Shown here in pieces: positions 9,347 through 17,468 of a stretch of DNA of 64,000 nt (positions are counted from its first letter, which is position 1; every line of letters begins with the position of its first letter). The stretch covers positions 1-64,000 of the forward strand of contig JAIQGK010000019.1 of assembly GCA_020072645.1 (NCBI GenBank), in the 5' to 3' direction. The position numbers were made by a program, and so were the translations under genes. This DNA is from Terriglobia bacterium. GTDB lineage: Bacteria > Acidobacteriota > Terriglobia > Terriglobales > Acidobacteriaceae. Below the pieces are notes generated by a model. It made no database searches, was not told the DNA's origin, and was given only the letters and a program-made list of their open reading frames with translations.

Positions 9347-10198
9347 TTATTTGTGTGGCGCATGCGCCTGGTATGTACGGAGTGGAACCGATGTAATCGC
9401 GCGCAGAACATCATGCGTAGCGGAGGCTTGGCTGGCTTTGGAGCCCACTGCTTCAACCAGCACCGCGTCAACAATATCGCCGTAAGCCTTGCCGCCCGAA
9501 ATCACCAAACTGACGACGGCCGCTTCCAGTGGCGACATACTCGGATTGAATGCTGCGTTCTCAGCGACCGGGCCAGTGAAAATGCTGCCATCGCTGGTCT
9601 TCAGGGCAACTCCGGCATAGCTGAAAGTGTAAGGCGCGTAGGAGGCATTCGCTGCCGCCAGCGCGGCTTTTACCACGGGATCGCCGGTTGGCTGAGCAAG
9701 CGTCATGCCATGCGACTGCGGCGACATCAGCGCCGCGGTAACCCCCAGGTCGCCCGGTCCGAATGCGTCCGGGATCAACGATGTCAGCGGAGTCGAAGGC
9801 GTATTCGGGAGAAGAATCTGCAGCGTCGAAGCCGTGGTTAGTTCATACAGAAATTGCCGGCAATAACCGCACGGGGCGGCGGAAACTGCGAGCATCTGCA
9901 TTCCAGTCTCGCCACAGGAGATCGCATGGGCCGTCGCAGCCTGCTCTCCATGGACGGTAAAACTGAGCGCCTGGCCCACGAACTCATAATTCGCCCCAAA
10001 GTAAATACTGCCGCTTGCACCAAGAGCTACTGCTCCGACGAAGAAGTTTGAGATGGGCGGGATGGCGTACTTTTGGGCCAGTGGGACAAGCGCAAGCATT
10101 AATTGTTCAATGGACATGCCCGACGAGCGAAGGAACTGCGCGACTACCGGCGCGGCAATAGCGCCATGGGTTACCGGCGGCAGTTGTCCGGTGCTCAT
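9347..10198 (-). CDS. cdd: cytidine deaminase-like protein, two-domain type
   Basis: A 283-residue protein that matches the two-domain cytidine deaminases of the E. coli Cdd type in length and motifs. Such enzymes convert cytidine or deoxycytidine to uridine or deoxyuridine in the cytoplasm. The zinc/catalytic signature is complete: HGEQ (83-86, His83 ligand, Glu85 proton shuttle) and PCGYCRQ (109-115, Cys110 and Cys113 ligands). Residues about 165-275 form the degenerate second domain without zinc ligands, as expected for the family. The start overlaps the stop of the upstream gene in an ATGA arrangement, so the two are translationally coupled. A pyrimidine salvage enzyme inside a redox operon is unexpected, and the natural substrate could differ. 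Confidence 0.88.
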   Translation of the reverse strand: MSTGQLPPVTHGAIAAPVVAQFLRSSGMSIEQLMLALVPLAQKYAIPPISNFFVGAVALGASGSIYFGANYEFVGQALSFTVHGEQAATAHAISCGETGMQMLAVSAAPCGYCRQFLYELTTASTLQILLPNTPSTPLTSLIPDAFGPGDLGVTAALMSPQSHGMTLAQPTGDPVVKAALAAANASYAPYTFSYAGVALKTSDGSIFTGPVAENAAFNPSMSPLEAAVVSLVISGGKAYGDIVDAVLVEAVGSKASQASATHDVLRAITSVPLRTYQAHAPHK

Positions 10199-10944
10199 CC
10201 GACGAATGCCTCCGGACGCAGGAAGCCGGCGAACCGCTTGAGTACCGATGTGGTCATATAAGGATGCATCGTAGATCCCGGAACAGTCTGCACGAACAAG
10301 TCACCGTGCGCTTTAAGAAACTCCTGGTACACCGGCTCCTTGGTGTGGGCAACGAAAGCGTCGTGGTCCTTCCATGCAGAGTTGTAAGTCACCGCGTCAA
10401 GTTGCATCGGCGGGATAGCGGGGGAATCCGGCGACTCATCGGCAAAGCTCACCGTATACATGTATGTACCCGGCTCTATCTCCTTCACTGCTTTGACATA
10501 GTCAACCAGCGCCGCCGCTACTTTTTTCCGGTTGCCCGGCTTCATTACCCAGCGCGCCTCCACCTGGAACACATTGGGGTCCACCTGCTGGGGACGAATG
10601 AATCCAACTGCCAGTTCGAGCGCCTGTACGATGACGAACGGCGAAGTTGGTCCGTACATGTTCAGAAAAAGGCTGCCGTATTTGGCGATGAACTTCTTCA
10701 GGTTCGGCCCGCTGTTGTGGGCCATGAATGCTTTGCGGTCCTTATAGCCTTCAACGAACGCCACCTGTACCGGCGCGGGCGGCGGAAAGATATTGATGCC
10801 CGGATCAAAGTTCGGCGTGTGGATCAGATAGAGCCATGTGTCCGGCTCGGAGCGCTCAATTTGCGCTGCGAGTTCGCCGAGCGCTGCATACGCCTTCGGC
10901 TCATTGCCGGGCACGATTGACCAAAAAGCATTGATGAGATACAT
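10195..10944 (-). CDS. tandem ABM/dimeric alpha-beta barrel protein
   Basis: A 249-residue protein from the ATG at 10944, chosen for GAAAGGATC seven bases upstream. It appears to hold two copies of a ferredoxin-like alpha/beta domain (about 1-110 and 125-245). Both have the pattern typical of antibiotic-biosynthesis-monooxygenase or EthD-like proteins: an opening strand, a helix with PGTYMY/PDTWLY, then KDHDAFVAHTKEP..QEF or KDRKAFMAHNSGPNLKKF. Members are often cofactor-free oxygenases acting on quinol-like or aromatic compounds. That role is inferred, as no single catalytic residue is diagnostic. It lies 13 bases after the GMC gene and overlaps cdd by 4 bases. Confidence 0.65.
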   Translation of the reverse strand: MYLINAFWSIVPGNEPKAYAALGELAAQIERSEPDTWLYLIHTPNFDPGINIFPPPAPVQVAFVEGYKDRKAFMAHNSGPNLKKFIAKYGSLFLNMYGPTSPFVIVQALELAVGFIRPQQVDPNVFQVEARWVMKPGNRKKVAAALVDYVKAVKEIEPGTYMYTVSFADESPDSPAIPPMQLDAVTYNSAWKDHDAFVAHTKEPVYQEFLKAHGDLFVQTVPGSTMHPYMTTSVLKRFAGFLRPEAFVG

Positions 10945-10957
10945 GACGATCCTTTCT

Positions 10958-12937
10958 TCAGGAACCGAGAGCGGCAAGGATGCTTCGCGCCGATTTAAAT
11001 GCCAGACCCATCAGAGTCAGCGTGGGATTTGCAGTGCAGACGGTCGGGAAACTGCCGCTCCCGACGATCCACATGTTCTGCACATCATGCGAGCGCTGAC
11101 TCGCGTCAACGACCGAGGAACTCGGATCGACGCCCATGCGGTGTGTCCCCACTACGTGGCCCGCGCCATAGTAGTGGTAGTTCACGCCCTGATATGTGAA
11201 GTCGCCTGCGCCCCCCACTCCGTTTATGGTGAACTCCGTCGCGCCCATCCGCTCGTAGACTTTTGAGCAGACGTAGGAGGCCATGCGGAAGCCTTCCATC
11301 GTGTACGGGTCTAAACCATACTCGACCTTCGGCCGCGGGAGGCCAAGACCGTCAACGTTGTTCGGCTTGCCGGTCGCCTTGTCGACATCGAGCGTGACGC
11401 GGTTCTCGGCGAGAGGCGATTGATCGAACATGCAGGCGATGCGGAACTGGCGAGTAAAAATGTTGTTGAGTTGCTGCACCAGCTTCAGGCCCCCAAGGCG
11501 AACCGGCTGGCCGCTCCCTCCCGGAGGAGGGTTAACGTTCGAATTGTTTGTTCCCTGGATGAAGTCCATCGTCGTCGTGTAGGGATCGCCCTTCGAGAAG
11601 TTCCATCCCTCGTTGCCGATTTCCATGCGAAACGACGCCCGGTATTTGCGAAACTCGCCGTCGCGAAGCGATTCGATGCCCGAAGTGGCTAGCGGGCCGC
11701 GATAGCCGAAGATCGGTTGCGGAGCGAGGGCCCAGGTCAGGTAGAGCGGGTGATCCATAAGATTGCGGCCCACCTGGTCACTGCTGTTAGCGACGCCCTT
11801 TTGGTTGTTCGACAGCAGAAGCAGCTTCGCGTTTTCAATGGCGTGGCAGGCCAAGACGTAAAGCTTTCCAGTGACAGACTTGGAGACCTTGGTCAGGTTG
11901 CCCTTGTCATCGCGCGACCACTGGTAGTAGTCAACGCGCGTTGCGTTCTTGCCTTCGACCGCGACGTTGTACGCCACTGACTGATAGCTCACCGTCACCT
12001 TGCCGGTGTCGAGGGCCTTGCCGAGTGTGACGGTCGGATCCCACTTCGCCTGAATGGGACAGATGGGGATGCAGTTGGTGTTGCCGGCGCAAACGCGGCG
12101 ATCGTCGTACGGCTCGGAGTTGCGGCCTTGCGGTGTCGGCGAGACGAAGACGTCATACAGCGTCGGGTCCGAGCCGCCGGGCGTGTTCGGTAGCGTGCCC
12201 GGTACCTGGAGACCCGCCACGGCGCTGCTGACGGCCTGATCGACCAGGCTCATTGGGATCGCCTGCATGGGGTACTGATAGCCCGGCGGATAATTCAGGC
12301 CGACGACTTCCAGCGGCTCCTGCTGAGCCACGCTGGCAGCGACGCCGATCTCTTTTTCCGCCAGCCCCCACAGCTCCTGCAACTCGGTATAGTCGAGCGG
12401 CCAGTCGCGGCCGTGGCCGTACTTCGTCTCCAGGCGGATGTCATTTTCCAACTCGCGCAGCGACGTGCCGAGCCAATGCCAAGATGTTCCGCCGCCGTTG
12501 CGTTCATAGGTGCTTGAGAACTGGAGACCGCGCACGTCGCCGGTTTTTGGGTCTGCCGGCGGGTTTTGCGGATTGGGATCGTTCTTATGGAGCTCGGTGA
12601 ACGGCTCCTGCTGCACCAGATAGCTGACATCGGGGGCCTTGCCGATGGACAGCACCGTTGCGCGCGGCGTGGGCAGAGTTGCCGGATTGGGCAGCTCGCC
12701 GACGGGATTGAACTTCGAGCCTTGGCGTCCGGCGAGCGCAGGGTACGGCGATTCGGGCGTCTTAGCCAGTGCGAGGTAGAAATTCTCCATGTACTCCTCG
12801 CGGCTGTCAGGAACGGCCAGCCCGGCTTCAAGAATCAACACTTTCTTGCCGGCCCGGCCGAGTTCCTTGGCGATGAGATTACCGGAGACGCCAGCGCCGA
12901 GGATGACCACGTCATATTGCGGAGTAGTTGGGCTCAT
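10958..12937 (-). CDS. GMC-family FAD-dependent oxidoreductase (dehydrogenase large subunit)
   Basis: A flavoprotein of about 659 residues in the glucose-methanol-choline family. I chose the ATG at 12937 because it overlaps the upstream stop (ATGA) and is followed at once by the FAD-binding Rossmann strand (VVILGAGVSGN, about residues 9-19, then LILEAG). The C-terminal GMC signature is present (GAGHVVGTHRMG and a SFPTVCTANPTLTLMGLA-type segment). A Cys cluster, CAGNTNCIPICPIQ (about 283-296), matches the cysteines conserved in membrane-bound gluconate/sorbitol/FAD-glucose dehydrogenases, some of which carry an Fe-S centre. With the small subunit before it and a cytochrome c before that, the natural reading is a three-subunit dye- or cytochrome-linked sugar or alcohol dehydrogenase. 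The substrate is unknown. Confidence 0.88.
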   Translation of the reverse strand: MSPTTPQYDVVILGAGVSGNLIAKELGRAGKKVLILEAGLAVPDSREEYMENFYLALAKTPESPYPALAGRQGSKFNPVGELPNPATLPTPRATVLSIGKAPDVSYLVQQEPFTELHKNDPNPQNPPADPKTGDVRGLQFSSTYERNGGGTSWHWLGTSLRELENDIRLETKYGHGRDWPLDYTELQELWGLAEKEIGVAASVAQQEPLEVVGLNYPPGYQYPMQAIPMSLVDQAVSSAVAGLQVPGTLPNTPGGSDPTLYDVFVSPTPQGRNSEPYDDRRVCAGNTNCIPICPIQAKWDPTVTLGKALDTGKVTVSYQSVAYNVAVEGKNATRVDYYQWSRDDKGNLTKVSKSVTGKLYVLACHAIENAKLLLLSNNQKGVANSSDQVGRNLMDHPLYLTWALAPQPIFGYRGPLATSGIESLRDGEFRKYRASFRMEIGNEGWNFSKGDPYTTTMDFIQGTNNSNVNPPPGGSGQPVRLGGLKLVQQLNNIFTRQFRIACMFDQSPLAENRVTLDVDKATGKPNNVDGLGLPRPKVEYGLDPYTMEGFRMASYVCSKVYERMGATEFTINGVGGAGDFTYQGVNYHYYGAGHVVGTHRMGVDPSSSVVDASQRSHDVQNMWIVGSGSFPTVCTANPTLTLMGLAFKSARSILAALGS

Positions 12938-13470
12938 TGTCCACCACCGTTGCCGGTGTTCACCCCGAAACTGGACAGTGATCCGGGCTGCTGGCTCCAG
13001 TAGCCAAAAGTGAAAGCGCTGTACCCCATGGGGTGCGACTGCATGACGCGCCAGACTAAACCATTGGTGTAGGCGACCGAAGAGATGACTTGCAGCGGCG
13101 GTGGCGCGAATCCGCCTCCGCCCAACACGCCCGGTACATACCACGAGCCGAGATACCACATGGCGACGATGCTTTGGGCGAGTTGCGCCTGCGCCGATGG
13201 CGAGGAGCCGCTCGTTTCAAGCAGCGTATCGGCGATCTGCTGTGCCGGTTTCGTCTTGATGGCGCGATAGGCGTTGAGGAGCGACGTCATTGCCGCTTGA
13301 CCCACTTGCGCGACGGCGAAGACGTAATACTCACGCGCCAGGCCGAGCGGATCGAGTGCCGGCTTGAGGACGCTTGATTGGAAGCCGGTCAGCGCCGCCG
13401 ACATGTCGGCAAAGTCCTGAATCTCGGAGTCGGGGATCGGTGGGGGTGATGGTATTGTTCGACGGGTCAT
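12934..13470 (-). CDS. sorbitol/FAD-dehydrogenase small subunit-like protein
   Basis: A 178-residue protein resembling the small (hitch-hiker) subunit of membrane-bound FAD sorbitol or glucose dehydrogenases (FAD-SLDH family). The clue is the AQSIVAMWYLGSWYVP segment at about 100-115 and the C-terminal NGLVWRVMQSHPMGYSAFTFGYW region, together with its place just before a GMC large subunit, which it overlaps by 4 bases. Family members usually bring the large subunit through the Tat system. Here the N-terminus is Pro-rich and has no twin-Arg plus hydrophobic stretch, so export of the complex is not obvious. Confidence 0.7.
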   Translation of the reverse strand: MTRRTIPSPPPIPDSEIQDFADMSAALTGFQSSVLKPALDPLGLAREYYVFAVAQVGQAAMTSLLNAYRAIKTKPAQQIADTLLETSGSSPSAQAQLAQSIVAMWYLGSWYVPGVLGGGGFAPPPLQVISSVAYTNGLVWRVMQSHPMGYSAFTFGYWSQQPGSLSSFGVNTGNGGGQ

Positions 13471-13487
13471 GGTTTCAGCCTTTCTCT

Positions 13488-14828
13488 CTACTGGGCGCGT
13501 TGCAGGACGTAGGTGAAGTCGCTGGGCACCGGCACGGTCATGGTGGCGTTGTTATGGCACTCGATGCAGTTCGACGAGACGTTCGGCACCGTCCCCTGGA
13601 TATAGGTCTCAAGGGTTGTGTTGGCGAGGAACGTTGGGGCTGGCGCGCCGAACGGCTGCTTCGGGTCGGTGGGCCACATGGTGCTGATCAGTTCATAGTT
13701 CTGCCAGACAGATTTCGGATTCACGCCCTTCAACTGCTTCTGTGCGTCGACATTGCGGGTGGCCGCGCTGGCTGCATAGATGGGAAAATTGAACTGGTTC
13801 ATCCGCACTATCTGGCTGTGGAATGTGCTGACCATCGTCGGCTTCCACGGACGCGGCGGAACCTGATTCATCTTGCAGGCTTTGCACTTCGGATTGTAGT
13901 AGTTGTAACTCGCCTTGAGCTTGCCGCTCTTGACCTCGGCATCGGTCGGCACATTGTCCACGTGCTCGAAAGTCGACCAGAGCCACTGCGGCGCGGCCTG
14001 CGTCTTGTGGCCGATGTGCATGCCGACCAGCCCCGCCGTCTGGATCGTGCACCGCGCCGGGTATTTGGGATTTTCCGATGCTGGCGTGTAAACCAGCACC
14101 TTCTCGGAATGGAAGCGGGCCTTATCGGCAGGGGAGATCATCTTCCACGCGGTCTTGACCATGATGGCTCCTTCGACCAGCGTCTTTCCCGTGCTGTCGA
14201 TTGAGCCCGACGTGAAATTGACCGGTGGCGTGAAAGCCTTCTGCCCCGCCTTCGAGTAGAGCGAATTGGACAGGATGTAGTCGAACATCGTCTTGTTGAC
14301 GAGGATCTGGAAGCGTGTGAAGACGCCGTGCTGGTCGATGATCGGGCCGGTGTTGAACGGCTGGCTGTTCGCCGAGACCACCGAGGGCGTCAGCAGGTTC
14401 TTGCCGATCTGCATGAGCATGACTACTGGCAGGTTCCCTTTGTTGACCGACTTGCAGGCGTCAGGGATGTTCACCGAGCCGTTCCATGTCGGCCGCGCAC
14501 CCCCCGGAAGGAAGACATCGCTCACGTCGCGGTAATGCTCCCACACGGTGTCATTGTCGCCATTGCTGCCGATGGTCTTCTTGGGATCGCCATTGCCGTC
14601 CGGTCCGGGCGGCCAGTTCAGGGCGATAAAGGTATTCCATGAGTAGACGTCAAAGTCAGGCTGGAAGGCATCGATCGAAACGGTTTTGGCCGTGACATTA
14701 ACGTCGCCGGGAATAGCTGGGCTGAGTACGATTGGCGGTGGTGGCGTCGGCGACGCCCCCTGCGGTCCAGCATGTAACAGCAACGCTGCGGTTAATAGCA
14801 GCGCCGCAACGAAAACGAGCTTCTTCAT
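13488..14828 (-). CDS. periplasmic c-type cytochrome-like protein
   Basis: A 446-residue exported protein with a clear signal peptide (residues 1-20, cleavage near LHA). A single haem-binding CxxCH motif (CIECH) lies near the C-terminus, in the segment SSNCIECHNNATM. A CKACK motif at about residue 320 could be a structural or metal site but lacks the His. The large region between has no recognised domain. It is placed directly before the dehydrogenase small and large subunits (17-base gap), so it is probably the electron acceptor subunit passing electrons from the GMC flavoprotein. It is much larger than, and different from, the usual three-haem cytochrome of such complexes. Confidence 0.7.
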   Translation of the reverse strand: MKKLVFVAALLLTAALLLHAGPQGASPTPPPPIVLSPAIPGDVNVTAKTVSIDAFQPDFDVYSWNTFIALNWPPGPDGNGDPKKTIGSNGDNDTVWEHYRDVSDVFLPGGARPTWNGSVNIPDACKSVNKGNLPVVMLMQIGKNLLTPSVVSANSQPFNTGPIIDQHGVFTRFQILVNKTMFDYILSNSLYSKAGQKAFTPPVNFTSGSIDSTGKTLVEGAIMVKTAWKMISPADKARFHSEKVLVYTPASENPKYPARCTIQTAGLVGMHIGHKTQAAPQWLWSTFEHVDNVPTDAEVKSGKLKASYNYYNPKCKACKMNQVPPRPWKPTMVSTFHSQIVRMNQFNFPIYAASAATRNVDAQKQLKGVNPKSVWQNYELISTMWPTDPKQPFGAPAPTFLANTTLETYIQGTVPNVSSNCIECHNNATMTVPVPSDFTYVLQRAQ

Positions 14829-14845
14829 GGCTCCTCCGGCTTGGC

Positions 14846-16294
14846 TTAAGCGATGAATGTTTGAAATAGCGGAGCGAAATTACCGGGCGTGGGCTCGAAC
14901 GGCGAGCCGATCGCCTGCTGGAAGGTAAAACGATTGTTGGGATCCCATTGCTTCTTGATCCGAACCAACTCGTTGTAGTTGCCGCCGTAATACTCTTGCT
15001 TCCAGTTGGTGAGCAGCGGATCGATGTAGTTGACGTAGGCCCCGGTGTCATGCGGCTTCATTGCTTCGCCCAACGCATAACCCCACTGAACGTTCTGTCC
15101 TAACTGGTCGTCGTTCGCCCAGATAGACTTTACTTCCCACAGGAAGCGGGCTTTGCGGTGCCAGAATGACGTGCCATCCGGTTTCACCTGCTCGATCTTG
15201 CCTCCCATGTGCGTCCACACCAGAAAGCTGTTGGGTGACGGAGCGCTCGCCATGGATTCAGTCAACGTGGTAATGGCTGCCGGCGTGAAGGCTTTAGGAG
15301 GCATGAAACCCGAGCGGATATAAGCTTGTTTTCCCCCAACGTTGGTCAATAAGCCGTTGAATATCTCGAAGTCGGGCAGCGTCATGTCGTAAAGGCTGAT
15401 GAAGATATTGGGAAATTTCAGGATCGGCGCGATCAGGTCCATCCCCTCACGTGTGTCGCCGTTGAAGATTGGCGTAAGGCCAATTGAGTTGACGAGAGTA
15501 TCGGGATGCGCCGGAAGCGCCACCTTTCCCATGTAACCGTACACCGCCAACTTGTCGGGAACGGTCTCTATCCACTCGTTGTAAAAGCCGTAAACTTCCT
15601 GCGCCGCCTCTGCCGGATAGCGGATTTGGCCCACCAGCATTGTCTTTGTCAAAGGCTTGTGCACGCGCAGCTCAAAAGCCACGGCGATCCCAAAGTTTCC
15701 GCCGCCGCCGCCACGGCACGCCCACCAGAGATCGCGGTCTTCCTTCGATTTGGAATCGGCGGAGATTCTGCGCAATTGGTAGTCTGGGGTAACAAGGTCA
15801 ATGGAAACCAGGTTGTCGACGCTCAGGCCGTAAGAGCGGGAAACGAAGCTCAGTCCGCCGCCGAGCATAAAACCGGGAATGCCAACCGTGGGGCAACCGC
15901 CCCCGATCGGAATAAATCCAGTATTGCTGCTTTGCAAATAGATGTAGATGTCACGCCAGCGGTTCCCAGTCTCCGCCCAACAGACCTGCCGACCAGCGTC
16001 GAAACGCTTGGCCTTCATGTTGGTGAGATCAATGACCAGCCCACCCTGGTTCAGGCAGTAACCGGCTGCACTGTGCCCGCCGCCGCGTACGGTGAAAGGC
16101 ATCTCATGTTCGACCGCAAATTTATAGGATGTAATGACGTCCTGCGCGTTCGCGCACATTGCAACGGCGCCGGGACGAAGATCAATACGGCCGTTGTCAA
16201 TGACTAGTGACTGGTCGTAACCGGGATCGCCCGCTTGAAGTAATCTACCGGTGAGCTGACTGCGAAGCTTATCAATATCGTTCTTAGAGGTCAC
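14846..16294 (-). CDS. BBE-type bicovalent FAD oxidoreductase
   Basis: A berberine-bridge-enzyme-like flavin oxidase or dehydrogenase. From the GTG at 16294 it has 482 residues, the usual family length. Both covalent FAD attachment sites are present: His74 in RGGGHSAAGY and Cys134 in GGGCPTVGIPGF. The typical BBE C-terminus follows (AYVNYIDPLL...KKQWDPNNRF). The substrate is unknown; relatives oxidise sugars, alcohols or aromatic natural products. The open frame extends to ATGs at 16378 and 16414, but the palindrome at 16338-16360 lies inside that extension and the extra residues are not family-like, so I prefer the GTG although its ribosome binding site is weak. It is the first gene of the redox operon and has no visible signal peptide. 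Confidence 0.85.
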   Translation of the reverse strand: MTSKNDIDKLRSQLTGRLLQAGDPGYDQSLVIDNGRIDLRPGAVAMCANAQDVITSYKFAVEHEMPFTVRGGGHSAAGYCLNQGGLVIDLTNMKAKRFDAGRQVCWAETGNRWRDIYIYLQSSNTGFIPIGGGCPTVGIPGFMLGGGLSFVSRSYGLSVDNLVSIDLVTPDYQLRRISADSKSKEDRDLWWACRGGGGGNFGIAVAFELRVHKPLTKTMLVGQIRYPAEAAQEVYGFYNEWIETVPDKLAVYGYMGKVALPAHPDTLVNSIGLTPIFNGDTREGMDLIAPILKFPNIFISLYDMTLPDFEIFNGLLTNVGGKQAYIRSGFMPPKAFTPAAITTLTESMASAPSPNSFLVWTHMGGKIEQVKPDGTSFWHRKARFLWEVKSIWANDDQLGQNVQWGYALGEAMKPHDTGAYVNYIDPLLTNWKQEYYGGNYNELVRIKKQWDPNNRFTFQQAIGSPFEPTPGNFAPLFQTFIA

Positions 16295-16337
16295 GTGCAG
16301 GTGAAGCCTAAATGACTTCTTGCGGCGCTGGCAAGTT

Positions 16338-16360
16338 ATTTTTGTACTTAGTACAAAAAT
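16338..16360. promoter_or_regulatory. perfect palindrome, probable operator of the redox operon
   Basis: ATTTTTGTAC-TTA-GTACAAAAAT: two exact 10-bp arms around a 3-base centre, within the space between the divergent genes at 16294 (-) and 16597 (+). The symmetry and length fit a dimeric repressor site of the TetR, MarR or HxlR kind. On the minus strand a TTGACC box near 16390 and an AATGAT-like box about 16 bases on could form a promoter, with the palindrome just after it. No regulator gene adjoins it in this window. Confidence 0.6.
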
Positions 16361-16596
16361 GATTGAGGGCCCGATCATTCGAAGTAAACAATCTCGGTCA
16401 ACTGCAAGCACCATTCTGTATTTTTGCGAAATGAGATGGCGAGAGGATGATCGCGCTACTTACTTGTGTGCATTGCATTGCTCACTAATTGAAAATTATT
16501 AGCAAAAATAAAGCTGCCCGATGTAAGTCTGGCCTTGCAATGTTGCCTTTACTGATTTATCCATTGCCAGGACTATTCATTCGTTAGAGGCACAAA

Positions 16597-17280
16597 ATGA
16601 GATCTGTGACAAAAGCAATCAGCTTGATCTGCATTTTCGCGTTTACGCTCTTCGGGCAGACAAATTCAAGTCCTGGACGATGTTCAGCATCACTAGAGCC
16701 GGAAAATCACGCAATCGTTGTTGATCGGCTCATTCGTTATCACGACTCCGGAGAGTACGATCTGGAAATCAGGAAAGTTGCAAACAATGCCAGAGATTAC
16801 CTTGACGTGCGGGCGAAGCATGCTTCAAAAGATGAAAAACTTGCAGCCGTATTCGATATCGATGAGACGTCCCTTTCGAACTGGGATGTTATGTCCGGCT
16901 GCGGGTTTTGTTCATATCCATCTCAAGTGAAGCTCTACCCTAATGCTCAGGGATCCGCAATCATTCCAGTTCTTGAACTCTTCAGCTATGCCAAAAAAAT
17001 GGGTGTTACCGTGTTCTTTGTTACTGGGCGCCAAAATGCGCAGCGTGAAGCGACGATCAAAAGCCTGACTGATGTTGGTTACTCCGGTTGGGCCGACCTT
17101 GTCATGCAACCCGATGGCAACAAGAAACCTGCTCGCGAGTTCAAGTCACTTGACCGGCAGCTGATTGAGGACAAGGGATATCACATCGTTTTAAATATTG
17201 GCGATCAGGCCAGCGATTTGGCGGGTTGCTGTGAAGAACGCGTATTTAAACTGCCCAATCCCTTTTACTTGATTAATTGA
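16597..17280 (+). CDS. HAD-family class B-type (IIIB) acid phosphatase, secreted
   Basis: A 227-residue protein with a signal peptide (about 1-20, FGQ). The HAD phosphatase motifs are in order: motif I DIDET (87-91, nucleophile Asp87, acid/base Asp89), motif II VTGR (142-145), and motif IV GDQASD (202-207). This arrangement, with the lipid-anchored or periplasmic acid phosphatase fold, matches the HAD subfamily IIIB (HAD_2/Acid_PPase). It should hydrolyse phosphomonoesters such as nucleotides outside the cytoplasm. The start has AGAGG before the ATG. It is divergent from the redox operon and may share its control region. Confidence 0.85.
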   Translation: MRSVTKAISLICIFAFTLFGQTNSSPGRCSASLEPENHAIVVDRLIRYHDSGEYDLEIRKVANNARDYLDVRAKHASKDEKLAAVFDIDETSLSNWDVMSGCGFCSYPSQVKLYPNAQGSAIIPVLELFSYAKKMGVTVFFVTGRQNAQREATIKSLTDVGYSGWADLVMQPDGNKKPAREFKSLDRQLIEDKGYHIVLNIGDQASDLAGCCEERVFKLPNPFYLIN

Positions 17281-17468
17281 GACAATTACTTTTTGGGTCT
17301 CGGCTGGTTTGCGTTGAAGAATTGATTCATTGCGTGGCGGAAAAAGGCCGGCAATGCCCATCGGTCATAGTGTGGCGTAAAGAATTCGGGTCCATTTTTG
17401 CCGAGGCACTATTCTTCTTCTTTTCAGCAACCTGTTTCTTCAGAGACCGAGGCTAAAATACAACTGCT

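Noticed and set aside
13374-14204. 276-residue plus-strand ORF over the cytochrome gene
   Set aside because: The minus strand has the signal peptide and the CIECH motif; the plus ORF is a shadow.
15506-16207. Plus-strand ORF of 233 residues within the BBE gene
   Set aside because: The reverse strand encodes the complete bicovalent flavoenzyme with all motifs.
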